A stretch of 64,000 nucleotides of DNA from Apteryx mantelli (Eukaryota; Chordata; Aves; Apterygiformes; Apterygidae), in contig NC_089994.1 in the NCBI RefSeq assembly GCF_036417845.1, positions 10,806,001-10,870,000 on the forward strand. The letters are read 5' to 3'. The notes under the pieces are model-generated. The model saw nothing but the letters and a program-made list of their open reading frames with translations, was not told the DNA's origin and searched no databases. Position 1 is the first letter of the stretch. Each line of letters opens with the position of its first letter. A program made the translations under genes and the position numbers. This document shows positions 26,801 to 36,221 of the stretch, one piece after another.

Positions 26801-29800
26801 AGGTAGGAATATTACAAAAATGAGTTCACTTGGCAAGCTGAGGATTGCATGTATTTGTCTGCCAAGCCATATCTAAGTATAGGGCACGGAGGGACAGAGT
26901 AGCTGGTGTGAGGAGTATCATGTTGTCTCTTCTGTATCAGCTCTTCAGCCTGTCAATGTAACTCTGCTTCTGAGCTGTGAAAGCTGTAAGGAAAGGGAGA
27001 GCAGAGCACAAGGATACATAGCCCAAATATACTTACAGGCGACACCATTTCTCTCTCTCCTCCTACTTCACAGGCTGTCACTTGGTCTCCTTTTTTCCGG
27101 AGAAGGCCAGATTTAGCACCATGCTCTTGAAGATAGTGTGCTGGTTTGCACATTTCTCTATTTTCTAGCTCAAACACACAAAACTTGAAGAAAAAGTTAG
27201 AATAAAACATATTCGTAATTTGCCTCTTAAAAGAAATTAGATGAAGGACAAACTGCACATTTCTGATTAAATGTGTGACCAATAATCCCCCTTTTGTGCA
27301 GAGTCAACATAGCCAATTCATTGTGCATTACAGCAAACTCTTCCTTAAAGAACCCACAAAATCATTTGCTTAGCACACAATGGCCTTTTAAGGGAACAAA
27401 ATTGTAAGCAATATTTCACAGAGTAAATACAAAGTGAGGTCCTCCCTGCTTTCAACACGTATAAATAAATTGTGTCTTATGTTTCTTTCTCCAATGTAGC
27501 CATTCTTTCCTACACAGGCAGTAAAAGAGAGAAAATTGCTTAATTTTGTTGCCTAAACTCCAGTTTACAAAATTGGCCTCTGGCATAGGGAGCCTCTGTG
27601 CTTTAATTAAGCTTAGATGCTTAATTTTGAAGACCTATGGCCTGAAATTCAGAAGTAGTGAATATTCATAGCTCTGAGTAAAGTGGATAAGAGTGTGCAG
27701 GACCTCAGTGTGTTGAACTGAAGCCTAAGGCATGTCTGACTCAGCACTCAGAACCAAGCATCCCTCAAATCAAGAGCTCTTTGCAGAAAACTTCAAGCAA
27801 AGTGCTTTCCAAGGGCAGTATTATCAGATTACAATCTGATTTACCTTGACAGTGTTACAGTTTAAAAGGCACTCTGTGTTTTCAGTGTTCACTGTATTGA
27901 CGTGTTTGTTATTGTCGATGTTATTTAGGCCTTAACATGAATGACTCCTTCTTGCTTCCCAGATTCTTACCCATGGGCTCCTTTCTCACCATGCGCTCCC
28001 CATGGAGAGCAAACCCATGCATATATATTACAGGCTCTTGTTTCTCATGTTCACCTGTGTTTCAGATCTCCATGCAGGAGGGACACAGCCAAGGAGCTCT
28101 GATAGAAGAGGATGGCAGGAGCCTTGACTACCAGTCAGAACCGAGCCTGGACATCCCCAGCTACCGGAAGAGCTCCCTCCACAAGACCTATCAGTCTTCC
28201 CCGCTCCAGATAGATTCCTTTGCCATCAATTCCCGATCCCTGAGCCTCAAATCTGCTGGCAGGAGAGGGACAGACAAAGTGCCCCTTCATCCAATAAAGT
28301 CTGAAGGGGCAGCTTCCACCCCATACAAAAGCATCTTTTCCCCCAATTCCCTGTCGAACAGAAATGGGAGCCTGTCTTATGACAGCTTGCTAAACCCCAT
28401 GTCGCCCGCGGGGAGGAAGTGCATCGCCCACTCTGCGGTCGGCTCGGTCGGGTACCACTCACCGTATTTATCTGCCAAAATGTGCCACCTGCGGGGGAGC
28501 GAGCTGCAACGCCAACCACCGCAGAGCTTCAGCCCAGTGCTGGGGGGCCCGGCTCCACACCAGCGAGACCCCTCTCCAGTCCGCTACGACAACCTTTCAA
28601 AAACCATTATGGCATCCATCCAGGAGAGGAAGGAGATGGAAGAGAGGGAGAAGCTCCTCCACTCGCACCCCGATTCAGTATTTGCAGACTCAGGTGTCTA
28701 CGACACCCCTAGCTCTTACAGCCTTCAGCAAGTCAGCACGCTCTCTGAAGACCCCCGCAGCATGGCGATGAGATACGGATCTAGAGACAATCTGATGGCT
28801 GCTACCAGTTTTAGCACAAGGAACCCTATACTGCAGTCCTCAGTGTCTTCACTCTCCAGTGCAATGACAAGAGCACCAAGGACTTCCACAACCTCTCTGC
28901 AAGCTGATTTAGCCAATAACAATGTCCAGTCCCATCAAGCACTACAGGGCAGGGTGAGCAACGGCTCCTACAAATCGCCGGGCCACCAGGTCCCATCGTC
29001 CCCCACAGGGATGCCTAGGTCCCCCTCTTACGGAGGCCCGAAGGCTGTCTCGTTTGTAAACACTGTGGAAATCACAGAGGTGCAGTCGGTGGCAGCACAA
29101 AGGTACGCGTTGCTTTACGAGCCTCGTAGCAATGAACGCTGGCTTGCAAACGGGGGCAGAGCAGCTACTCGCAGGCAGGGCCAAGGTGACTTGCCTGCTG
29201 TAGGCCAGCGAGGGTAGGGGTTTTGCAGGGGCACTTTGGGTCTCTGAAGAACCTCGTAGTAACCTCATCATGACTAAATTTTGCAGTGATCAGTCAAGTT
29301 GTAAAATTCAGAGTGGTTTAATGCCTTAACTGAACTGGATAATTATTTGCAAGGTAGGGGGCAGATTGCCTCCCCGTTGTGCACAAAAGGGTGTTTTGCT
29401 TGTTGTTGCTTGCACAGCGAAGGGAGGCTGGACCCAGCCGTTGTGCAGACAGAGAGGCACAGCCGGGGTCACGGCACGTGCCGCCGTAGGTGGCACTAAG
29501 GGGCCACGGGGCCGATGCACTCCTGCTAATTGTGCTTGGCACAGAGAGCTGTGTATTTAGCTGTGTTGAGCGTCCCATAATGCCAAACTGGTGACAGAAG
29601 CACAGGCCGTCCCTTAAGGCCTCGCTGTGCCCTTCCTTTCTGTAAGAAAGGGGGGTGCAGAGAGGGTTTGCTGGGCTGAGAACCTGAGCGGGTGGTATCG
29701 GAGCAAGATCCTCAGCTGCAGCTTCTGCCTGCGCTCATCTTGCTCGTCCTTTTGGAGAATGTAGGCCTTGACATGGCAAGTCAGAAAAGAGCCAAGTGAT

Positions 29801-31301
29801 CCCAATATTTTCAAGTGAATCCTAGTTGTTAAAATGATTCTTCTACTGGTGGAAGAGCTAACGTTAAGCAGGCAGACACCCCATTCCCATCTTCGAACCT
29901 ATTAAACTCACGAGCGTGTTTCAGAGAAATAAGGCCTATGGGTTTTCCATTGCCTTTTGCCCTCTTTGGGCCCTGGCTGTGTCCGACGCCGCTGTGGTGT
30001 AGCAAGTTGCTGATACGCAAAGCTGTCTGCCTTCTCTTAGTCTCTGTTTCTTGCTTATGCTGTCAGCTTGTTGGTCCCACCACTTTTACATAATGTATGT
30101 TTAAAATGCAGAGCCTGTAAATTTATACCCGTTCAGCTCTCTGCAGTACTGAGAAGTACAAAGTTCGGCAAAAGTGGTCGAGCTATTTAAATACACTGAC
30201 CCCATTTGATGTTAAAGAAAGTTGCAGACATTAGTTATCACTGAGGAGGGTCTCCACTGAAGGTCCTAAAGTCAAGTCAAGCATCTAGATCAATAAATAA
30301 ATAGATTAATGAATCTGAAGTTTTTTACCTAGTGAGGCAAACCTGCCACCGGAGCTCTTGTAAATCTAGCCTGGTTTCTCTGTCAGCGACACTGCCAACG
30401 GCTTTCCCTTCTCCCCTTTCCCCTAACACTCCCCAGCTCCTTTCTGTCTTGTTTCAGGAAGGAGACCGTGGTCTTGAGGACAATTTCAGCATTGACTTAG
30501 GGCTTTTATAGCACTTTGGTGAGGCAGATGTACAATTTGGCACAGTTGTCTGTGCACCCTGGCAGTAGGTGATACGAAAGGAGATGATTTTAGGAATCTG
30601 TCTGGAGTATGGTCTCCAATTCAAGCATCCTGGAGGGCTTCCTGCCTCAACTCAGTTTGTGTCTGCTGTCGTGACGTCTTACGCTTCATCTCTTGTGTCT
30701 TTCAGGGATAAGCAACGCAATTTGGGTTAACTGTGAATATTTAGCTGGAAAGTGTTTTTTCTGACTATTTTATTTCTCATTGTAAGTAAAACATAGTTTG
30801 GATTAAGGTTGGCAGTGGAGACAGTTAACCCCTCCTGCCTCCCCCAAATTCTTATGCAATTAGTTTGGGTCAACAAAACATTTAAGCAAATGATTAAATA
30901 AACAGATACTACTGGGGTCTGATCCACTTGTCTAAAGGTAAAACTAATTCTCTCATTGCAGTGGCCTTTCATTAAGTGTATTGGCTTCAACGAGGTTACT
31001 CCTATGCTTGAATATTTTGCAACTTTGGGACCCAGGGTAACAGGGATAGTTGTTCATCCCGAATGAAGCTATTCTGCTATCATGTTTTGGTCACTAATAT
31101 TGTATCTTTTGATATTTATTTTGATGCAGGGATGACATGCAGTTGAAGACACCTCACAGTAAAATAAATGGACAGCCAAAAGGAATAACCAGGTTGGGTT
31201 CAACATCAAGTTCCCAGGGGACCCCCGTCAGCCCTGCTAGACACTCAAACGTTAAGAAGGTGACTGGTGTTGGTGGAACAACCTATGAGATTTCAGTGTA
31301 A
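8770..31301 (+). CDS. ZDHHC8: Palmitoyltransferase ZDHHC8-like, ten coding exons (5' partial)
   Basis: The gene encodes a DHHC-type protein S-acyltransferase, which moves a palmitoyl group from its own DHHC cysteine to substrate cysteines at the membrane. CDS exons are 8770-8891, 13259-13416, 16525-16697, 18123-18225, 21411-21502, 23246-23378, 24176-24293, 25024-25133, 28066-29102 and 31130-31301. All junctions are GT-AG and stay in frame, giving 738 residues plus the stop. In order they carry a TM segment ending in a DPG motif, the Cys-rich domain with DHHC, two more TM segments, a TTNE (TTxE) motif, a juxtamembrane GCC...C cluster, a long Ser/Pro-rich disordered tail, and a C-terminal EISV PDZ ligand. 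Human ZDHHC8 is about 765 residues; adding a first exon of about 35 gives about 773 here. [19 protein letters not shown] and [12 protein letters not shown] favour ZDHHC8 over its close paralogue ZDHHC5. A lineage-specific ZDHHC8 duplicate cannot be excluded. The start-codon exon lies outside the window. Confidence 0.95.
9938..10002 (+). repeat. Old interspersed repeat fragment, 'TTAGGTGC...GATTTTCAAAAG' type
   Basis: The sequence holds TTTAGGTGCTTGAAGGTCC, then AGGTGCTACTGAGATTTTCAAAAG. Paired 'TTAGGTGCC' and 'TTTTGAAAATC' strings are typical of a family of short diverged repeats common in turtle, crocodilian and bird genomes. Class and edges are uncertain. Confidence 0.4.
11968..12088 (+). 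repeat. MIR-like fragment followed by 'GAAGTCAATGG' repeat
   Basis: TTAATCCACAGAATACTCTTG followed by CAAGGTAAGTACTGTAG resembles the 'TTAATCCTCACAACA...GAGGTAGGTACT' segment of MIR/L2-type elements. It runs into GCCAGATCC...CTCTGAAGTCAATGGAAATT, a short sauropsid repeat. Both are strongly diverged. Confidence 0.45.
12490..12624 (+). repeat. MIR-like SINE fragment
   Basis: ATTATCATCCCCATCTTACTAATGG, then CAGAGGCTAAATAACTAGCCC, AGGGCCACAGAGTG, and finally CTCAGATCACTAGACCATGCTGCC follow the core order of MIR-type SINEs: 'ATTATCCCCATTTTAC', 'GAGGTTAAGTAACTTGCCC', 'AGGTCACACAG' and '...CACTAGACCATGCTGCC'. The order and spacing are right; base identity is moderate. Confidence 0.7.
13259..13416 (+). 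CDS. ZDHHC8: ZDHHC8 coding exon 3 (Cys-rich domain, first half)
   Basis: This exon encodes an acidic DEDEDKDDD stretch and then the zinc-binding first half of the DHHC domain: [23 protein letters not shown]. The spaced CxxC, HC and C residues match the family's two zinc sites. The acceptor is a tandem GAGCAG (NAGNAG) at 13253-13258. CAG is chosen because it restores the conserved PRADEDED sequence; use of GAG would add one alanine. The donor is GTAACG. Confidence 0.95.
15074..15116. repeat. Inverted repeat with 11-bp perfect arms
   Basis: GAATCAATAAA at 15074-15084 is the exact reverse complement of TTTATTGATTC at 15106-15116. A 21-nt spacer separates them, and a further four inner pairs (one G-U) can form after one mismatch. 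Its function is unknown. Confidence 0.8.
15838..15895 (+). repeat. Short diverged sauropsid repeat ('CATTGAAGCCAGTGG')
   Basis: ATCCCATTGAAGCCAGTGGAT, then TTACATGC...AAATCTGTGTAAAGG resembles the repeat family whose consensus-like string is 'CCATTGAAGTCAATGG' flanked by 'TTACA...TGTAA'. Its limits are unclear. Confidence 0.35.
16525..16697 (+). CDS. ZDHHC8: ZDHHC8 coding exon 4 (DHHC catalytic motif and TM3)
   Basis: The exon opens with [21 protein letters not shown], which contains the catalytic Asp-His-His-Cys and the family's CPWVNNC. A long hydrophobic segment follows ([10 protein letters not shown]...[11 protein letters not shown]), the third TM helix. It ends in AAHTTI plus two bases of a Thr codon. 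The acceptor is TTTACAAG and the donor is GTATCC. No catalytic residue is missing. Confidence 0.96.
16698..18122 (+). other. ZDHHC8 intron 4
   Basis: No gene or clear repeat is seen. A long pyrimidine-rich stretch at about 18040-18110 precedes the exon 5 acceptor. Confidence 0.7.
18123..18225 (+). CDS. ZDHHC8: ZDHHC8 coding exon 5 (TM4 and TTxE motif)
   Basis: One base completes the split Thr codon, followed by 34 codons: [19 protein letters not shown] and onward through a fourth TM helix, then [14 protein letters not shown] is the conserved TTxE motif that packs against the catalytic domain. The donor GTAAGA lies directly after Gln, in phase 0. Confidence 0.96.
18620..19215. promoter_or_regulatory. 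Intronic CpG-rich patch, possible alternative promoter
   Basis: CpGs are much denser than in the surrounding intron (GTGCGCGCACGCACGCAG, CCCGCGCC, TTCGCGCGGGGC). An inverted CCAAT box (GGCTATTGGCT, about 18726-18736) and NF1-like half sites (TTGGC, TGCCA near 18.95 kb) are present, with no TATA box. A plus-strand frame of 52 codons starts at an ATG at 18847 and has a potential donor (GGTACG) inside it. Promoter activity is inference only. Confidence 0.4.
19918..19982 (+). repeat. tRNA-derived SINE head fragment
   Basis: TAATTAGAGCACCAGACTAGG then GAGATCTACTCCTGGCTTTGCTACTG matches the order 'GTTAGAGCACTGGACTAGG...GTTCTACTCCCGGCTCTGCCACTG' of the tRNA-like region of MIR-type SINEs, including a decayed B box. 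It is truncated on both sides. Confidence 0.55.
21411..21502 (+). CDS. ZDHHC8: ZDHHC8 coding exon 6 (juxtamembrane cysteine cluster)
   Basis: The 30 codons [20 protein letters not shown] through LAP, plus two bases, match the conserved region after TM4. The NPF sequence is the family's PaCCT-like segment. The Cys-Cys-x7-Cys cluster corresponds to the juxtamembrane cysteines that are S-acylated in the ZDHHC5/8 pair. The acceptor is CGTTGCAG and the donor is GTAAGG. The exon sits in a locally CpG-rich stretch. Confidence 0.95.
21503..23245 (+). other. ZDHHC8 intron 6
   Basis: No gene is seen. The last part holds a pyrimidine-rich acceptor ending at 23203 and the homologous weak acceptor ending at 23245. 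A 'CATTGAAGTAAATGTAG' repeat-like string lies near 23.10 kb. Confidence 0.7.
23246..23378 (+). CDS. ZDHHC8: ZDHHC8 coding exon 7
   Basis: One base completes Arg, then 44 residues follow from [20 protein letters not shown] to [11 protein letters not shown], matching the start of the cytosolic tail of ZDHHC8. The start was chosen by homology to the usual APR|YVVEP junction. The corresponding acceptor (TTAATTAG) has a poor pyrimidine tract. A much stronger in-frame acceptor ends at 23203 and would add 14 residues, so the true 5' edge is uncertain. The donor is GTAACA, in phase 0. Confidence 0.85.
23379..24175 (+). other. ZDHHC8 intron 7
   Basis: No gene is seen. A T homopolymer of 18 bases lies at 23757-23774, in the middle of the intron and well away from the acceptor. 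Confidence 0.7.
24176..24293 (+). CDS. ZDHHC8: ZDHHC8 coding exon 8
   Basis: It encodes [20 protein letters not shown] and continues to QLGASE, part of the disordered tail; human ZDHHC8 has SKGSLDRLDEKPLDLGPPLP at this place. The Pro run PPLPPK could bind SH3 domains (inference). The acceptor is CGTTTTCAG and the donor is GTACTG. Confidence 0.93.
24294..25023 (+). other. ZDHHC8 intron 8
   Basis: AT-rich intron with no recognised repeat. It ends in a T run that forms the exon 9 polypyrimidine tract. Confidence 0.7.
25024..25133 (+). CDS. ZDHHC8: ZDHHC8 coding exon 9
   Basis: It completes a Glu codon and encodes [20 protein letters not shown] and onward to HAAPEQ. The SPPTPAMYK core is shared with ZDHHC5 and ZDHHC8. 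The acceptor follows a long T run (T-tract then CCAG) and the donor is GTGAGC, in phase 0. Confidence 0.94.
25134..28065 (+). other. ZDHHC8 intron 9
   Basis: No exon is recognised. A hAT-like terminal remnant lies near 25.90-25.96 kb. A minus-strand frame of 109 codons (26953-27282) is unlike any family I know. Confidence 0.7.
25900..25962 (-). repeat. Possible hAT-type DNA transposon end remnant
   Basis: TAGTCCTTGGACCCTCAAAGG, then CAGTTTGAAAATCACTGGTCTA resembles the 'CAGTTTGAAAACCACTGGTCTA' end of short non-autonomous hAT elements in sauropsids. Only one end is visible and the class is tentative. Confidence 0.35.
28066..29102 (+). CDS. ZDHHC8: ZDHHC8 coding exon 10 (long disordered tail)
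   Basis: This is the large exon of the gene: 345 codons plus two bases. It is Ser, Pro and Arg rich and shows the tail landmarks of ZDHHC8: [103 protein letters not shown] and GPKAV. A short charged coiled stretch ([12 protein letters not shown]) lies near the middle. The reading frame stays open upstream of the acceptor, back to 27937, but that part is intronic and was left out. The acceptor is GTGTTTCAG and the donor is GTACGC. Confidence 0.96.
29103..31129 (+). other. ZDHHC8 intron 10
   Basis: No gene is seen. The exon 10 frame stays open 115 bases past the donor to a TAG at 29215-29217, so intron retention would give a truncated tail without the PDZ ligand. A 'GGTCTGATCC...TTGGCTTCAACGAGG' repeat-like stretch lies near 30.91-31.01 kb. 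Confidence 0.7.
31130..31301 (+). CDS. ZDHHC8: ZDHHC8 last coding exon with PDZ ligand
   Basis: It completes the Arg codon and encodes 56 residues: [20 protein letters not shown] through [16 protein letters not shown], then TAA at 31299-31301. The [10 protein letters not shown] end is shared by ZDHHC5 and ZDHHC8 and forms the C-terminal PDZ ligand used to bind synaptic scaffolds. The acceptor is TTGATGCAG. Confidence 0.96.
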
Positions 31302-31324
31302 AATAAAATTCAAATAAAAATAAA
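31302..31324 (+). terminator. Three clustered AATAAA hexamers just after the ZDHHC8 stop
   Basis: AATAAA occurs at 31302-31307, 31313-31318 and 31319-31324, starting one base after the stop codon. A GU-rich downstream element is not obvious within the next 40 bases, so use as a cleavage site is uncertain. Confidence 0.4.
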
Positions 31325-33339
31325 GAGCCATCCACTCAGCCAGCCATGAAGCTAGGAGCACTGTGAAGACTCAAATAACAACAAAGAAGGAGCAGCAGCA
31401 GCCGGCCACTCTCCTTTCCTTGTTCTGGAGTTCTTTTGTTTTCATCCTTCTCTTTTGGCCAAAACCCAGCTGCAGCCTTATTCTCGCAGGAAGGAAGTTG
31501 TACAGTCCATCAGACTCTTCCTGAACGGACAGGCAGGACCTGGCGACCACCGGCCACCATGACCACTGAGTGGATCTCTTTGGTGTGAGGGAGCGATAAA
31601 GCCATGGGGCGTCCTGCCTGTCAGACCGTCCTGTTGCGTGCCAGTCGTGCTGCAAAAGAGTCTGGTTAATCTGGGATCGTGCTATGTTTTCCTCACCCCT
31701 TCTCCCCTCTCGCCACTTCTGCCGGCCTGTAAGGAGGTTGGAAGGAGTCACGGGCTCGACCGCTGCTTTCCCACAGACGTGGAGACCCAGCTCCCACTCA
31801 GCCCGCGCCAACGAGAACCACCGCGCGCCCAAGGCCAGAAACGTTGTGCCATGTTTGAAAGGGAGCAGGAGAAAATCCAGCAGCAGGCTCTCGCTGTCAG
31901 CCCGGCCTCCCGCACATCCCTGCGGACAAGGACCCCGATGCCAGTGAGGATCTTCCATTCCCACCTCTTGCTCCCTCTGGGTTTCAAAGGCTTCTCTGAC
32001 TCCGAAACAAAACCGAGCGGATAAGAAATGAAATGTTTGGATGGGAACATATTTGCAACAGCCATCAAGCTGCTTTTCCCCTGCACCCTCCTTATTACCT
32101 TTTGGATTTAGGCAATAACGTAGTTTACTGCCTTGCCCCGGTGCCGTGCGTGTAATCCTGCCGCAAGGTTATCATGATCTGTTGAATTTACAGTGTGTGT
32201 AACTGAGCCAAGCATATGTCTAGAGGATATAAATTTGCTGTCTGCCTAATGACTAGCACATTCCCTCTGGTCTTCAATACTGTTAAGCAAAGGTGGTTTT
32301 TTTCCCCCTCGAGGGAACAACTTTTTTTAAAAAAAATCAATCAAATCTATTTAATACCCTGAGGTTTCCCTTTCCTGTCTCCAGAAGGCTACATTTACTT
32401 TGTTGGATTTAAAGGCAACTATTATAAAAAACAAGAGAGAGCTACATAATTTTTGCCGCAGATATCAGAACTCTGGTGAAGTGAATTTTGGGGCAAATAT
32501 GTTTTTTTCTTTTCTCCACACCCCATGTCTTTTTCCTTTCCAATTACTTACCACCTCAGAAGTCAATAGTACTGAGATCTGGACTAACAGTAACTAGCCA
32601 GATCCTGTGTGCAGTTAAGAACTTCCTGAGCGACTGTTGCCAAAGTCAGTTAAAATGATTACTTATCACTGAGCCAGTTAGTGTATGAAACCTCTGCTTC
32701 CCACCTGGTTCTCCTAGTGCATAGTTTTTACCAGAGAGCTAAATTCATCATTTTTCAGGATATTTGTTTCAAAGTGTTAAATCCTTTTTGGTCCTTGACT
32801 ATAATGGAGAGATCTCCAGATATTAGGTATTCAGAACGTGTTGGTAATACCTTATTTGTTTTTATGAGTGTTGAGAATAATTATGCCAGAAGGCAAATAT
32901 TGACCTCAGTTTTCCCTGGTTAAAATTTACCTTTTGATGTGATAAATCTGGACATCTGCTGCAATACCTGCTTGTTATGTCCCTTGTATATGACATCATT
33001 TTTGGAAAGGAAGGTTGTAGAGAACATAAGGAGGTTAATCCTCTGTCTGTGTAATTCTCAATACTGTCTGAAGGGAGAAACCTGGAAAGCAGTGCAGCTG
33101 AAATGGGCCAATAGTTATGAGAGAGTCAACTTGAAATCAATGTGCATTTTACGGTCTTGGTGCTTTTTAAATGCCTACGGTAGGGACATTGCAGAGCAGA
33201 GAAGCAATAGTCCTTCTATGCAGATCCATTCACTTGCATGCGGAATATTGTCTATAGGTAGAGACATGATAGGACCAGAAAGATGCTGGCAAACTCGATC
33301 AGGTACAGAGGGAGCAATATATATTAAAAGACTGGACAG

Positions 33340-33705
33340 GCTGGTTTATGAGAAGATTTAAAGGGCTAAAAAGATGTCACTGGCTAAGCAATGAAGTGGA
33401 AAATGAATATGACAATTTTACAAGTATTTTAGTTAAAAGATGTAAAACCAAAGGAGAATCAAATGGTTGTCACTGATTACAAATGGGCTACCTTTAGGAA
33501 GGGGGGGAAAATGTTGCACCTAGGAGGGGAAAGGGCAGTAGAATGGTCTTCCAAGGCAGAGTATTGGAGACTAACTATTTAGGGCAGTTGAACTGTATTT
33601 GGACAAATCATTAAAAATTTTTCAGCCAGAGGTAAACGTGCAGGGGCAAGGGGCTAGACCAAATGGCCTTATAGTTTTCTTCCATCTTTAACTGTTATTA
33701 GTCTG
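33340..33705 (+). repeat. CR1 LINE 3'-end fragment, decayed
   Basis: The order matches CR1 3' ends: GAAGATTTAAAGGGCTAAAA, a 'TTTAGGAAGG...' segment, 'AGAATGGTCTTCCAAGG', 'TATTGGAGACTAAC', 'GGACAAATCATT', and then 'GGGGCTAGACCAAATGGCCTT' followed by a degenerate TTCCATC tail. There is no open reading frame. CR1 is the dominant LINE of birds, crocodilians and turtles. Confidence 0.7.
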
Positions 33706-34644
33706 CAACTCCACCCTGACGTTAACTCCTCAGGAAGGTGCAGTACTTCTTCAAGGACTGGAATTCACTCTGGTGCATAGAGTAACACAAGACTTGCCTG
33801 TTCTTAAAGGATCATGTATGCCATATGTAAGCCCTCCAAAAGAGGGGATAAGTGACATACTGAATTTGGGCTAGTGGTCTTGACAAGGGCACATTTTATC
33901 ATGTATCTTTGAATGTGTACATGAAATTCATGCAAGCAAGACTGAAAATTTGCACCAATGTAATATTTGAGATTTGCATCGCAGTGATGCTCCACTTTGA
34001 TCTTTCTTTCTCCTGCAGTTATAAAAGAAAAAGCTACTGAAGAACTTGAAGGGCCAAAGAGCCTTTGAAGTTAGCTACGTTAGTTCACGAGAGAAGAATT
34101 TCTCAGTAAGACTAAACACAGTACTGTGTGTATAAAGCACTAATATCCAGGGTTGTTTTGACATAGTTCACAAGGGGCAGGGGAGGAAGAAATGAATGCA
34201 CTGTGTTGTTACAGGTTCAGATGTAAGAATTATATATTTTGTGAGTAGTTTTGCCCACAGTTGAAACACATCCAATATGGTAATAGGTTTACAATGGTAC
34301 CAAAGTCTTTTTTTTTTTCCTTTGAGGTTTGCATATAATTCAGTGCACATAGCCTAGAGTAAATTATTCAAATCTTCTGAAAGAATAATCTAAGCAGAAC
34401 TGTTAACAGGAGATTGCACGCGGCAAATCCAGCCTCATTGCCATCTCAGGCCCCGAACCTCCAGCTGGATTCCCTTAAGTGTAAGTGTCTGCTTCCATCG
34501 CGCCCACTGCGGGCCTGGTGACTTGTTTATTGCTTCAAACTTTGGAGCAGAATCTGGCCCATGATAAAGTATAGTACTTCAAGCAGTTTATAAACTAGCA
34601 GCAAAATTCTTATTCTACCCAGAAAGACTCAGTTTTTACAGACA

Positions 34645-34735
34645 CTACAGGCCAAATCTTCAGCTGGTGTAAATTGGTGCGGCTCCATCAAAGCTGGGTT
34701 AAGTGATGCTAATTTACAGATCAGGCATGAAAATC
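34645..34735. repeat. Short diverged sauropsid repeat ('GGCCAAATCTTCAGCTGGTGTAAAT')
   Basis: CAGGCCAAATCTTCAGCTGG, TGTAAATTGG, CTCCATCAAAGCTGG, then CTAATTTACAGATCAGGC shows the internal dyad (TGTAAATT ... AATTTACA) of a common short repeat of sauropsid genomes. It may be a MITE-like element; no target duplication was identified. Confidence 0.45.
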
Positions 34736-35168
34736 CAGTGCAAGTTAACACATCTTGTAAAGTAGCTTCTTTTTTTTTGTCATGTTTATTTCATGTTTCA
34801 TAAGTCTTAAATCTTCAACATGTTTTTATTTTTAGCTGTGGATTGTATTACTTATTTAAAAAACAGCAATAGTTTTTGTTTAGTTTATGCATCATTTTTC
34901 ATTGCATATCGCATTTTATTAGCCGTTCATTCCCTGTTCATACACTCCCATTTAGCCTCCAGGTTTTCACTGTAGTACAATCTGCTTTGAAAAGTTGGAG
35001 CTCTGTATCTTTAGGTGTATAATATATTGAGTATTATGAAATTAAATGTACTTTACTACATGGGTGGGACAGAGAGGAAATATTTTTACTTGAAGCCTTA
35101 ATATTTTCTTTTTTTACTACATTGTTGACCTCATAGGAAAGTCTGAATAGCAATGACTTTGAAACTCT

Positions 35169-35208
35169 GGGCCAAATACTGCACTGATATACAACCAGCA
35201 TTTGGCCC
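35169..35208. repeat. Imperfect palindrome with GGGCCAAAT / ATTTGGCCC ends
   Basis: GGGCCAAAT at 35169-35177 pairs perfectly with ATTTGGCCC at 35200-35208, and three inner pairs follow one mismatch. The end sequence matches the other 'GGCCAAAT' repeat nearby, so this is probably a short remnant of the same family. Confidence 0.6.
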
Positions 35209-35687
35209 CCAATGTCAAAACTGGATGCAGACATAACCCGAAGTGAACAAGGGAAAAAGCCTCAGAGCGGCATATTTTCCTGAAGATCGTTGGTTCAATC
35301 TCAGAGATGTGTCTGTAAGCAAGTGTGTTAAAGAAGTCTTCAAGTCTTGAATCTTTAAGAAAGGTGATTCCAGGAACTGCCCAAATATCTTACCTTTGCA
35401 TTTTCTTTTTGAATTCAAAACCAGAACAAACCAAATGTAATTAGTTTGGTTGAAGTCAGCTCTAAGGGCTGCACAGAGCTATGTGTTAGTAGCCATGTGC
35501 AGCGAATGACCTGTGTTGTGTTGCTGTTCTAAAAATGCTAACCAAGTGTTATGTTATGTCAACTTGGCCTAAGATAATCACCTCATGGGCGTTATAATGG
35601 ACATTGCTCAGATGATGCCTATTCTGCTATAAGCCTAATGTGGAAATTGCAATGTGGTTTTCTTTGGACTATATCTGTGGTCCGAAC

Positions 35688-35724
<37 letters not shown>

Positions 35725-35764
35725 ATGTGTGTGTGTGTATATATATATACATATATATATATAT
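35688..35764. repeat. Compound (TA)n/(TG)n microsatellite
   Basis: A run of TA dinucleotides is interrupted by TGTATATATG and a (GT)6-like block, then returns to TA. It makes spurious Tyr/Ile repeat frames on both strands. Confidence 0.95.
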
Positions 35765-36221
35765 TCAATTTCTTTTTTTCATGTGGGAAAGATGGGGTCA
35801 AGGTCGCTGTCTCTCAGACAGCTTGGAAAGTTAATGTCAAGCCGTTTTTATGGTCTGTATTTCACCTGTTCTGCCACCTTGAATTGTTGGAATGTATCTG
35901 TGCAGGCTTTGTGGAGCTCTGTCTGTAACCTTTTTTTGTGGCTCTCGTAATACATATATATTTTTTAAACCTTTGAGTCACTTCAGTATTTGAGAGTGTC
36001 TGGTTTCCCTGACGCCTCGGATGCAGTCGTGTGTCGAGACGGTTCCTGGTGCTCTGCTCCTTCTCACTTCCCCTTGTGCAAAACCTGAACTGAAACAGTA
36101 GAGCAGGAAAGGCCAATTCCGGTGCAAAACCTGCAGGCGTCAAAACATAAGATGTGGTTGTATTTTAAGTCTCATTTTCAGGGTGCTTTTGGTACAGTAG
36201 AAAATAAGTGGGGTCTTTAAA

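Noticed and set aside
27937..28065. Extension of ZDHHC8 exon 10 upstream to an ATG
   Set aside because: The TGTTTCAG acceptor at 28065 and family homology begin exon 10 at 28066; the upstream open frame is not conserved ZDHHC8 sequence.
31371..31964. 197-codon frame antisense to the ZDHHC8 3' UTR
   Set aside because: No recognised domain and no supporting splice sites or promoter; it is most likely a chance frame.
35619..35950. Frames rich in Tyr-Ile repeats on both strands
   Set aside because: They are translation of the TA/TG microsatellite.
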